Assembly (NCBI GenBank): GCA_008921705.1 | Contig: VFFE01009136.1 | Location: 1,830,869-1,894,868, forward strand | Length of the DNA stretch: 64,000 nt | Origin: Burhinus oedicnemus | Lineage: Eukaryota > Chordata > Aves > Charadriiformes > Burhinidae | Reading direction: 5' to 3' | Shown: in pieces, positions 52,601-62,090 of the stretch | Layout of the letters: each line of letters opens with the position of its first letter | How positions within the stretch are numbered: position 1 is the first letter of the stretch | Made by a program: the position numbers and the translations under genes | Notes under the pieces: generated by a model | The model's database searches: none | What the model saw: only the letters and a program-made list of their open reading frames with translations | What the model was told of the DNA's origin: nothing

Positions 52601-53657
52601 CCACATCTGAAGAAGCATACTGGACACTAAGATGTGCAATGACTGTTCAGAAATTTATGTCCAGTTAAACCATATGTATGAGTAATGAAAATTGTTCAAC
52701 AAAAGAAGGAGACTGTAATATTACGAGATTTCAGCTGATCTTGGAAAAACCTTTTGCCTTCAACTTTGAGAACTACCAGGGCTGTGGTTATGCTCAAAGA
52801 TCAGCATACTGAAGATCTATGAGCTGATTAATTAGGCAGTAGATGACACACAGACTTAAACTTTGTCTCTTGGATATCAGGACATATTTGTACAAAAAAC
52901 AGAGCAACAGCAAACTTTTTGTAACAAAACATATAACAACCAATGAGGAACTTGGAAGCTGACACATAGATTGCGGTAGTGAATATTTTGAAGAAATATG
53001 TAAAATTGGCTACTATCTACGTGGATAGAAAACTATTTGAAACTTTAGATTTCACAACATCTCATAATACAGACTTCAGTTTCCCTAGTGTGAAGTTCTG
53101 TCATGCTAATAAATAGCAGATTGTGTATAAAACACTAACAACTATTTCAATCACTTTTATATTGTCTGTAAATGTATACAAGAAAGGACTGATTTTCTTG
53201 AAATGTATTAATCTTGTGATTTTTTCACCAACTAATACTGCTCTGATACCAAAATAAGAAAAAAAAGTTGTTGTGTTAGGAGAGCTTCACATCTACCTAA
53301 TACTGTTGTTGAAAGGAAAGCAGTCAGGCCAGCCTTGGAATCCACAGGAGGGACTGGAGTCCCAGCCATAGTTTTTCCAGGCAAAGGAAAAACTATGAGA
53401 GAAACACTCTAAACTTTTCCATCTCTTTATACCATTGTGGAGGAATATGACCCAAGGAATCTGCAAGGCTTTGTTGTTTAGGTAAGTTAAGCAGAGAGTG
53501 AAAATTCATGCTTGAAAAGTCTCCAGGTATCTTGCTTCAAACATGTGAGTAATTACCTTAGAAAAGGAGTAAACAGTTCATATGTCAAACATTTTTTCAA
53601 TCATCTTTCTTAATTCTTTATGAAGAATCTGTTGATAGACATACATGACAGAGTTTG

Positions 53658-54118
53658 TCTTGGTTTCAGCTGAGAAAGAGTTAATTTTCTTTGTAGTGAT
53701 TGCTGTGAAAAGAATGTCAATAATACCTGTTGTTTCTAGTTGTTGCTAAGTGATATTTACACTATTCCAGGACTTTTTTCAGCTTCCCATAGAAGAATAG
53801 ACAGAACGATGGAATGGCCAATGAAATATTCCATACCACAGACGTCATGCTCAGTATATAAACGAGGCTTAGCCGGGGGGTGGGAATCACTGCTTGGGAT
53901 GGTGCCAATTCACCAGGCAGTGAGAGTGACCCTTGTTGTTATTATTATTGTTACTATTGTTGTTTTTTTATTCGCTGTTATTGTTTCTATTAAACTCTCT
54001 TTATCTCAACCCACCCTCCTTTTTTCCCTCTTCCATCCCACCCTTCTTAGGGGGGAAAAAGGGGGAGGTGAGTGAGCGGCTGCATGGTTCTAGTTGCCTG
54101 CTGGGGTTAACCACAACA
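53658..54118 (+). mobile_element. Solo LTR, ERVL-like, plus sense (461 bp)
   Basis: It begins TGTCTTGGTTTCAGCTGAG and ends GGGGTTAACCACAACA, wording typical of a widespread avian ERVL-type LTR. A GACGTCA (CRE/ATF-like) string at 53841-53847 lies just before CATGCTCAGTATATAAA, with TATATAAA at 53855-53862. ATTAAA at 53989-53994 is a likely poly(A) signal 130 bases downstream. Between them is a (TTR)n-type pyrimidine-rich microsatellite at about 53934-53985. At 461 bp it is shorter than the 725-bp relative at 33100-33824 and seems to lack part of U3. Flanking 5-mers (GAGTT and GTTTC) do not match clearly, so the target duplication has decayed or the ends are off by a base. No retroviral genes are attached. 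Confidence 0.85.
53841..53862 (+). promoter_or_regulatory. LTR core promoter: CRE-like site plus TATA box
   Basis: GACGTCA is followed after a CTCAG-type spacer by TATATAAA. The same TATA-proximal phrase CATGCTCAGTATA occurs in the minus-sense LTR at 33100-33824, which supports a shared promoter module. Activity in the host is unknown. Confidence 0.65.
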
Positions 54119-57100
54119 GTTTCATTGGAAATACTTAATGTTGATATCTTTTGCAGATACAGATTTTCTAAGAAAGCAACTCAAGATTTTTTGTAGTATA
54201 CATGTGTGTGTGTTTCTATAACTGGAGTGATGATACAAACTCCTAGAGAAATAAAGTTTCAGAAATCAGGCTTAAGAAATGGATGTTTTCAAACCACTAG
54301 ATAACACTATATAAGACCTCTGAAATAATTTTTCAGAGGGCCAGGAAGAGCTGCTGTGGGTTCTGGCTGCTGTTTTAACTATGAAAAGGTCTCAATTCTG
54401 GTAGTGAAGGAGAAAGGGCAGGCAAGGTACAGATATTTCTAGACTGGGCTCTCTTTCTAATGAGAATCTAAAACTTTCATGACTCCTTGACTAATAAGCA
54501 CCTCCAGTTGTATATTAATAACCCTTATTTCTCAGAAGAAAATCTAATCCTTCATGGAAGACTGGCCATTTTGAAAATGCACACAACAGACTTTTCTAAC
54601 TATACTCCAGTTGACTTTAATCGCAATGGGCAACATAAATGACATTGAAATGTAAAACTTGCTGCTTAGCAAGGAAAAACAAGCGGATCGCATCTTCATA
54701 CTGCAGGTAGAATAGTCCCATTTCAAATTCATTCAGTTAATTTGTAAAACTTACGGATTTGAATTTTTGTACAAATGGTGGCAAGATTTCCTCAAAAAAT
54801 GTTTGTCATTATTCAAAATAATTGAGCAGTTTACTTATTTTACTTAGTTTCACTTATTTTGCAGCATGGAAACCAATTTCAGAAGAAGGTTTTCGCAGTA
54901 ATTGTGAATTGCGATAAGGAAAATAATTGCCAGAGAAAGGAGCTAGGTTAGAATTAAACCTTGAAAGTGAGCAATTTGATCTGCTGAGTAACTTCATGTG
55001 GTCAGAGAACTGACTGCAACATTTGCAGTGAAGAAAATGCTTCAGTCTTGCTGACACTGTTATTGCACATTGGGGGTTCCGAATCATAACCTCAGACTCC
55101 AAAGTGATGAATGCGACCTTCGATGCTCCATAACACCACATGTCATGCTGCTTATACACCCATAAAGAGGTGGTGTTTGTAAAGACTTCAAAAAGTACTT
55201 CTCTGCTCAGAGTTGGAATTAAAGTGATAAAATAGCCTCTTGGGAGCAAGAAGTAATTGGAGAAATACAGACATACTGAGTACTTTTAGGACTAAAAGCT
55301 CATGAGCCAGCAGAAAGGAACAGAATGACGTGGATAAAATCTATGCAGAAAGAGTTTCAAAAAACGTGATACTTATTAATTATTGTGCATTCCAAGGAAT
55401 TACATTTTTTTGTATGCACAAATCATCAATTTGCCTGCATTGATGGCACGGGTTTTTTTGGTGTTTTCCCAACCTCATTAATTATCTCATTTACTTAAAG
55501 GTGCCTTAGATGCAAGAGCAATTGGATGTGAATGTAATTTGTTAACATTTATTCACATCACTTCCTTGCAAGAGGATTAAGCCATAATTTGACATCATGA
55601 GCAAGGTATTCTCACAGTCTGTGAGAATGCTGTTTTGTGAAGCATCTGCTTTTAAACTGGATCCACTTATCTTCTTGTAATCTGGGTGGGATTACTGGAT
55701 TTAGGTTCTTTCCTAAAGCTAGCACTCTCACTTTGGTAATACCATAAATTTGAAAGGAAGGACCTTTTAATTTTGAAAAGATCTGTATCTTCTTCTGTAA
55801 TCTATGCAACATCTCTTATAAGTGGTTTCTTTTCCCATTCCTATCATAACTGCCCAGACAGCTACACTTTTTTTCAAGTGTCCAGGAATATTCTTTTATC
55901 CTTCACTTTATTTCCAACTTTGTACACCTACACTTTTAGTTTCACTTCTTTGGTCTTCAGGTCAGAGTATTCTTTTGAATAAATAATTTTCTGATGATTT
56001 CTTGTCTATCTCTGAGCCTTTCTGTTGAACAGAAATAACAGGCACAAGCTAAAAAACAAAAACCCAAACCAAACATTTTTTCTATGCCTTTTTTTTTTTT
56101 TTAAATCCTGACAATTTTTTCTCTTCTATTAATTTCTATCTTGATTACTGGATACATATTTTATTAGCATCTTCTCTCTTTTTCTCCTGTTTTTAGCATC
56201 TTCCCCATTGTTCTTTCTTTTATCTAATACGAAGGTTTCATCTAGGACCTTTGTGGCTTATTGTTAGACTACTTTTCTGCCATGATATCTCCCACGTTCT
56301 TGCATCTCCAGCTTCTCAGAAGCCTCAAAACAGTCTGTAAAACTTTTCTTTTTCCTCTTGATCACTTTCAATACTTTCCAATTAATTAACAAAATCATTT
56401 TCTTTCCTATATAAGACTTACATCATTAGTCTTTTATTTAATTTCTCTATAACCTTTGTTATTCACACACATTTAGTCTTGCATTGTCTCTAGAATACCT
56501 GTTTTGGTGTGGTTTTTGCTTGTTTTATCTTCAAGGCTCCGTCAAGACTTCTTAGAAAGGAAAGCAAAATTTATTGATAAAGATGAAACAAGTTTGCCTT
56601 GAAGTAGCAAAATAAAGATTTCAATTGATACCTCCTTTAACCAATAAAGAGAATTAGGGTTAACAAAGGTCTCCATCCTGAGCAACAAGTAACTCCGAAC
56701 ACCGACACTGCTGCTTTATCTCAACGCCATCACATACCCACCTGTGTCCTTTTGCCAGTCGTTGATATATATACCCTGTGGACCTGTCAAGACAATATAT
56801 TTCTTTTGTCTGCCAGAATGAAGGGAGAGTATAGCCGATTTCAATCACCCACTTCATTGCTGGAATGAAATATTACCTGAATTTCCTCTCTGTTTCTCAG
56901 CCTGAAGCAGGCTTATGACCTCTGCCTGAGGCAGAGGACCTGCCCAGTCTCAGTTACCTGAGCCACCTGGAGAGGGTAGCAGCAGAGAGGTGAGTTCTAC
57001 TGTCAATGCTGAGTTGGTGCCAGCTGGGTTCAGGCTTACAACTTTGGTTCCTTCTTGACATGACACCTTTGAATTTTTCAGTCATTTGCTTCCTAGGTAT

Positions 57101-57647
57101 CCAAATTGCCTTTGCTAAACCAGCTTTCTCCCACCAATTCCAATGAAGCCATCATTTCACATAATCCTGTCATTACCATACCAAAATTAATGTCTGCACA
57201 TTCAAACACCTTAAAGTTTTCCCATACGCTCTCTTGTTATTATTCCACAATCATGTCCTGCTTTTTATGTTGCATTTCTACATGTTTCTCTGGGTATCCT
57301 TTGCCTATTCTTTTAAATTGTTTTCTTCTGGGTGACCTTTTTTCGTCTTCTTGATGCCAAGAAACTCCTCAGTAGCAATGGTCTTTCCTGAACCCTTCAT
57401 AGCGCCAGACTTGTGCATAATTGTAAGACAATATTCTTGTCTGCAATGAAAGTGGACATAGAGCTTGCTCTGTGTTTCTGTAGTACAGTTTACATTTATG
57501 GCTGTTTCCATGACTTTTAAGGAATAAACCTTCCATAAAATGTAACTTTCTTTTAAAGAAGAAGTCTTCCTTAATGTAACCTTCTTTTGTTATTTCTCTT
57601 TTTACTGAGGACATGGTCAAATGAGATATCATTCACAGAGAAAATAA
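54119..57647. other. Unique AT-rich DNA with one exon-shaped segment
   Basis: No transposon is recognised. Long T-rich stretches occur near 56090-56240. A minus frame of 131 codons at 54854-55249 shows no family motif. The exon-shaped segment at 56901-56989 is listed separately. Confidence 0.5.
56901..56989 (+). ncRNA. Candidate exon of a non-coding transcript
   Basis: An 89-base, relatively GC-rich segment sits between a near-ideal acceptor (TTTCCTCTCTGTTTCTCAG ending at 56900) and a near-consensus donor (GAGAG before GTGAGT, cut after 56989). All three plus-strand frames contain a stop. The best one is open for about 20 codons from the acceptor before TGA, so a coding internal exon is unlikely. 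A terminal or non-coding exon, or a cryptic exon, fits better. No promoter or partner exon is identified. Confidence 0.3.
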
Positions 57648-58850
57648 TCATAGAATCTTAGAATAGTGTTGGTTCAAAGAGACCATTAAAGGCCATCTAG
57701 TCCAGCATCCCCTGCAATGAGCAGGGACTTCTTCAACTAGATCAGGTTGCTCAGAGCCCTGTCCAACCTGACCTTGCATGTTTCCAGGAATGGGGCATCT
57801 ACCACTTCTCTGGGCAACCTGTTCCAGTGTTCCACCACCCTCATTATAAAAAATTTCTTCCTTATATTGAGTTTAAATCTACCTTCTTTTAATTTAAATA
57901 CATTACCTCTTGTCCTATCACAACAGGCCCTGCTAAAAATTTTGTTCCCATCTTTCCTGTAGGTCCTCTCTAAGTACTGAAAGGCTACGATAAGATTTCC
58001 CCAGAGCCTTCTCTTCTCCAGGCTGAATAACCCCAACTCTGTCCCAACAGCCTGTCTTCATAGGAGAGGTGTTCCATCCCTCTGATCGTTTTTGTGGCCC
58101 TCCTCTGGACCCACTCCAACAGGTCCATGTCTTTCCTGTGCTGAGGGCTCCAGAGCTGGATGCAGTACTCCAGGTGGGGTCTCACCAGAGCTGGGTAGAG
58201 GGGTAGAATCACCTGCCTTGACCTGCTGGCTACGCTTCTTTTGATGCAGCCCAGGATGCGATTGGCCTTCTAGGCTGTGAGAGCACATTGTTGGCTCATG
58301 TCCAGCTTTTCATCCGGCAGTACCCCCAAGTCCTTCTCGGCAGGGCTGCTCTCAATCCCTTCATCACCCAGCCTGTATTGATACTGGGGGTTGCCCCAAC
58401 CCAGGTGCAGGAACCTGCACTTGGCCTCATTGAACCTCATGAGGTTCACATGGACCCACTTCTCGAGCCTGTCCAGGTCCCTCTGGATGGCATGTGGTCC
58501 CTCAGGTGTGTTAACCGCACCACTCATCCTGGTGTCATCTGCAAACTTGCTGAGGGTGCACTCAATACCACTGTCTATGTCATTCATGAAGATATTGAAC
58601 AGGTCCCAGTACGGACATCTGAGGGACACAGCTTGTCACCAGTCTCTGTCTGGACATGGAGCTGTTGAGCACTACACTCTGGATGAGACCATTCAGCCAA
58701 TTCCTCATCCACCAAACAGTCCACCCATCAAATTCATCTCTCTCCAATTTAGAGAGAAGGCTGTTGTGGGTGACCACGTCAAAGGCCTTACAGAAGTCCA
58801 GACAGACAACGTCTCTTCCCTTGCCCACTGATGCAGTTACTTCATCATAG
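57648..58850 (-). mobile_element. CR1 LINE fragment 2 (RT to 3' end), dead
   Basis: The minus strand carries CR1 ORF2 from the RT palm ([20 protein letters not shown] near 58758-58817) through an intact FADD box (58533-58544). It continues through the [14 protein letters not shown] block, VQRRATKTIRGMEHLSYED and the C-terminal HWNRLPREVVDAP block to a stop at 57737-57739. The 3' end near 57648 has a decayed TCATAGAATCTTAGAA tail (plus reading). The GVPQGS-like region is altered and frames change near 58580-58620 and near 58040. It is 5'-truncated at 58845-58852, exactly where the 3' tail repeats of CR1 fragment 1 begin, so the two elements are fused head to tail. Wording is close to fragment 1, which suggests the same or a sister subfamily. 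Confidence 0.94.
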
Positions 58851-58876
58851 AATCATAAAATCATAGAATCATAGAA
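58845..58876 (-). repeat. CR1 3' tail: four 8-bp units
   Basis: In plus reading the units are TCATAGAA, TCATAAAA, TCATAGAA and TCATAGAA, that is TTCTATGA-type repeats in element sense. This is the diagnostic short tandem tail at which CR1 reverse transcription starts. The first unit is shared with the truncated 5' end of the next CR1 copy. Confidence 0.93.
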
Positions 58877-61800
58877 TGTGTTGGGTTGGAAGGGACATTT
58901 AAAGGTCATCTAGTCCAACCCCTCTGCAGTAAGCAGGGACATCTTTAACTAGATCAGGTTGCTCAGAGACTCATCAAGCCTGGCCTTGAATGTCTCCAGG
59001 GATGGGGCCTCTACCTCCTCTCTGGGCAACCTGTTCCAGGGTTTCACCACCCTCATTGTAAAGAACTTCATCCTAATGTCTAACCTAAACCTACCCAGCT
59101 CTAGTTTAAAATCATTGCCCCTTGTCCTATCGCTACATGCCCTTGCAAACAGCCCCTCCCCAGCTTTCCTGTAGGCCTCCTTCAGGTACTGGAAGGATGC
59201 TATAAGGTCTCCCCAGAGCCTTTTCTTCTCCAGGCCAAACAACACCAGCTCTCTCAGCCTGTCTTCAAAGGAGAGGTGCTCCAGCCCTCTGATCATCTTC
59301 GTGGCCCTCCTCTGGACCCACTCAACAGGTCCATGTCCTTCTTGTGCTGAGGGCTCCAGAGCTGGAGGCAGTACTCCAAGTGGGGTCTCAAGAGAGCAGA
59401 GCATAGGGGGACAATCACCTCTCTGGATCTGCTGGCCATGGTTCTTTTGATGCAGCCCAGGATGCGATTGGCCTTCTGCGCTGCAAGCACACATTGTTGG
59501 CTCATGTCCAGCTTTTCATCCACGAGTACTCCCAAGTCCTTCTCCTCAGGGCTGCTCTCAATCCCTGCATCCCCCAGCCTGTATTGCTAACGAGGATTGT
59601 CCCGATCCAAGTGTAGGACCTTGCAGTTGACCTTGTTGAACTTCATAACGTTTGGTTGGGCCCACCTCTCCAGCTCATCTAGGTCCCTCTGGATGACATC
59701 CTGTCCCTCTGGCATGTCAACTGCACCACTCAGCTTAGTGTCGTTGGAAAACTTGCTGAGGATGCACTTGATCCCACTGTCTATGTCATTGATGAAGATG
59801 TTGAACAGCACCGATCCCCGTATGGATCCCTGAGGGACGCCACTTGTGACCCCTCTCCATCTGGACACTGAGCCATTGACCACCACCCTCTGGATGCGAC
59901 CATCCAGCCAGTTCCTTATCCACCAAAGAGTCCACCCATCAAATCCATACCTCTCCAATTTTGAGAGAAGGATGTTTTGGGGGACCGTGTCAAAGGCCTT
60001 ACAGAAGTCCAGATAGATGACATCCATAGCTATTCCCTTGTCCACTGATGCAGTTACTCCATCGTAGAAAGCCACTAGGCTGATCAGGCAGGACTTGTCT
60101 CTGGTGAAGCCATGCTGGCTGTGTCGAATCACCTCCCTGTCTTCCATGTGCCTTAGCATAGTTGCTAGGAAGATCTGTTCCATGATCTTCCCAGGCACAG
60201 AGGTGAGGCTGACAGGTCAGTAGTTCCCAGGGTCCTCCTTTCTACCTTTTTTAAAACTGGGTGCGATGTTTCCGTTTTTCCAGTCCCCAGGGACTTCACC
60301 TGACTGCCATGACTTTTCAAATATCATGGAGAGCGGCTTGGCAACTACATGAGCCAGTTCCCTCAGGACTCTGGGGTGCATCTGATCAGGTCCCATAGAC
60401 TTGTGTATATTCAGGTTCTTCAGGTGATCACAAACCTTGTCTTCACTTATAGTGGGTGGGACTTCGTCCCGCAGGTCCCCATCTTGTGGTCCTTCAACCT
60501 GGGAGGCATGAGGAGAGAAGCTGGCAGTAAAGACCGAGGCAAAAAAAATCTTCAGAAGCTCAGCCTTCTCCTCGTCTGTTGTTATCAGTTTTCCATTCTT
60601 GGTCATCAGGGAGGGCATGCTTTCTTTGACCTTCCTTTTCTGGTTGATGTACCCGTAGAAGCCCTTCTTGTTACTCTTTGTATCCCTTGCCAAGGTCAGC
60701 TCCAGCTGCGCCTTGGCCTTCCTGACCTCGTTCCTGCATAGCCAGGCAGCATCCCTATACTTTTCCCAGGACACCTGATGCTGCTTGAACTGCCTGTGCA
60801 GTTCCTTCTTGCTTTTTAGTTTGACCAGCAAGTCCCAGCTCAGCCACGCTCCCTTTCTTACCTGATTTCTTACACCTGGAGATTGAGAGCTCTTACGTTC
60901 TATGGGAAGCATCCTTAAAGATCTGCCAGCTCTGTTCTGCCCCGTTGCCCCTGAGGACTGTTTCCCAGGGGGTCCTATTGACTAACCCCTTGAAGAGCTG
61001 GAAGTTCAATTTCCTAAAATTCAGGGTCCTGATTAGGCTCCTCATCTGGCACGTATCCCTCAGGACCAGGAACTCCACCAGTGCGTGGTCACTGCAGCCC
61101 AAGCTGCTTCCAATCTTGACATCCCCAATAAGCTTACTTGCATTGGTGACTATGAGGTCCAGTATGGCATCCCCTCGGGTAGGGCTGTCTATTTCCTGTC
61201 TTAGGAAGTTATCATCAAGGCACTCCAGGAACCTTCTGGATCGTCTACAGCTCGCCGTGTTACTTTTCCAGCAGATGTCAGAGTGGTTGAAGTCCCCCAG
61301 CAGAACGAGAGCCTTCAAGCGCGATGCCTCCTGTAGCTGGAGGAAGAAGGCTTCATCAGTAGGTTCTCCTTGATCAGGCGGCCTGTAGTAGACACCAACC
61401 ACAAGTTTCCCCATGTTGCCTCAGTCTCTAATTCCTACCCATAAGCTTCCAACTTCCTCTTGGCTGTTCTTTAGGGACATCTCTTCATACTCTATCCATT
61501 CCTTAACATAGACGGCAACACCTCCACCCCTCCTTCCTCGCCTGTCCCTTCTGAACAACCTGTAGCCATAGATAGCCATGTTCCAGTCATAGGATTCGTC
61601 CCACCAGGTTTTAGTAATGGCCACTATGTCGTAGCTTTCCAGCAGGATGGTAGCTTCCAGCTCCTTCTGTTTGTTGCCCATGCTGTGTGTATTCATGTAG
61701 AGGCACTTCAGCCGGGCTGTTGGCTGTGACGCTTTCTTAGAGGAGCACCCCTTGGGGTGTTTCTTGGGTGTTTCCCTGCTGACTCAGACTACCTCAGGAG

Positions 61801-62090
61801 CCCCTGGCACATATTTGTAAGATTTTGGCTGTGATGTAGCATCCCCAGCATGCCTCGGGGCAACAGGTCGAAGGCCCTTCCTAGCATCCCGTCCCTCTAA
61901 CTCTGATGTGGTGTCCCACCGCTTGTCACAGACAAGCCTAAAATTATCATCCCCCTCCCCCTTCACATCTAGTTTAAAGCCCTGTTGATCAGCCCTGCAA
62001 TCTCTTGGGCAAAGACCCTCTTCCCCCTTTGAAAAACGTGTTTCCCATTTCATGCCAATAAGCCTGGTGCTGTGTAGGCCATCCTGTTGT
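58853..62090 (-). mobile_element. CR1 LINE fragment 1, about 3.2 kb, near-complete ORF2
   Basis: This is the longest element in the window. From its 5' side (near 62090) it carries the start of ORF2, then the APE-type endonuclease, the RT and the C-terminal region, then the 3' UTR and tail. ORF1 and the 5' UTR are absent. Full CR1 is about 4.5 kb, so it is 5'-truncated just upstream of ORF2. The exact 5' edge lies between about 62060 and 62130, where the sequence turns into AT-rich unique DNA. The 3' tail abuts CR1 fragment 2. The element is non-functional. Confidence 0.93.
58949..62053 (-). pseudogene. CR1 ORF2 relic: endonuclease-reverse transcriptase
   Basis: CR1 ORF2 nicks target DNA and copies the element's RNA at that nick. 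The relic reads KGLRPVAPRHAGDATSQPKS near the N terminus, then the APE endonuclease (MNTHSMGNKQKELEAT, GDFNHSD near 61292, GCSDH). A linker with many Lys/Arg follows, then the RT ([33 protein letters not shown]) and the C-terminal block (WNRLPREEVEAPSLE). Lesions: TGA 61784-61786, TGA 61421-61423, TAA 60893-60895, frame change near 60850, TGA 60217-60219, TAG 59587-59589, and a single missing base near 59323 (fragment 2 has CCACTCCAAC where this copy has CCACTCAAC). Two catalytic sites are also altered. The endonuclease motif reads ITKTWW (Lys codon 61610-61612) where Glu is expected, and the RT box reads FSND (59740-59751) where FADD is expected. Confidence 0.92.

Larger units (their letters stand above)
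33825..53657. other. About 20 kb of unique DNA without recognised transposons
   Basis: I see no CR1 motif, LTR terminus or coding domain across this span. It holds simple tracts (A19T8 at 35282-35308, A14 near 36400, (TG)n at 39459-39476, T/G-rich 49597-49670), purine-rich stretches (about 38880-39060 and 50440-50580) and a relatively GC-rich block at 42380-42720. Open frames of up to 150 codons (51484-51936, minus) lack splice sites and family motifs and are considered chance. Confidence 0.5.

Noticed and set aside
53740..54196. Hydrophobic Leu-rich frames inside the LTR
   Set aside because: The hydrophobic stretch comes from a trinucleotide-like repeat in the LTR and not from a membrane protein gene.
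54854..55249. 131-codon minus-strand frame
   Set aside because: No family resemblance and no supporting signals. Treated as chance.
57648..62090. Possible host reverse transcriptase or new retroelement-based defence system
   Set aside because: The order and wording of endonuclease, RT and tail repeats are those of ordinary CR1 LINEs, and the frames are broken.
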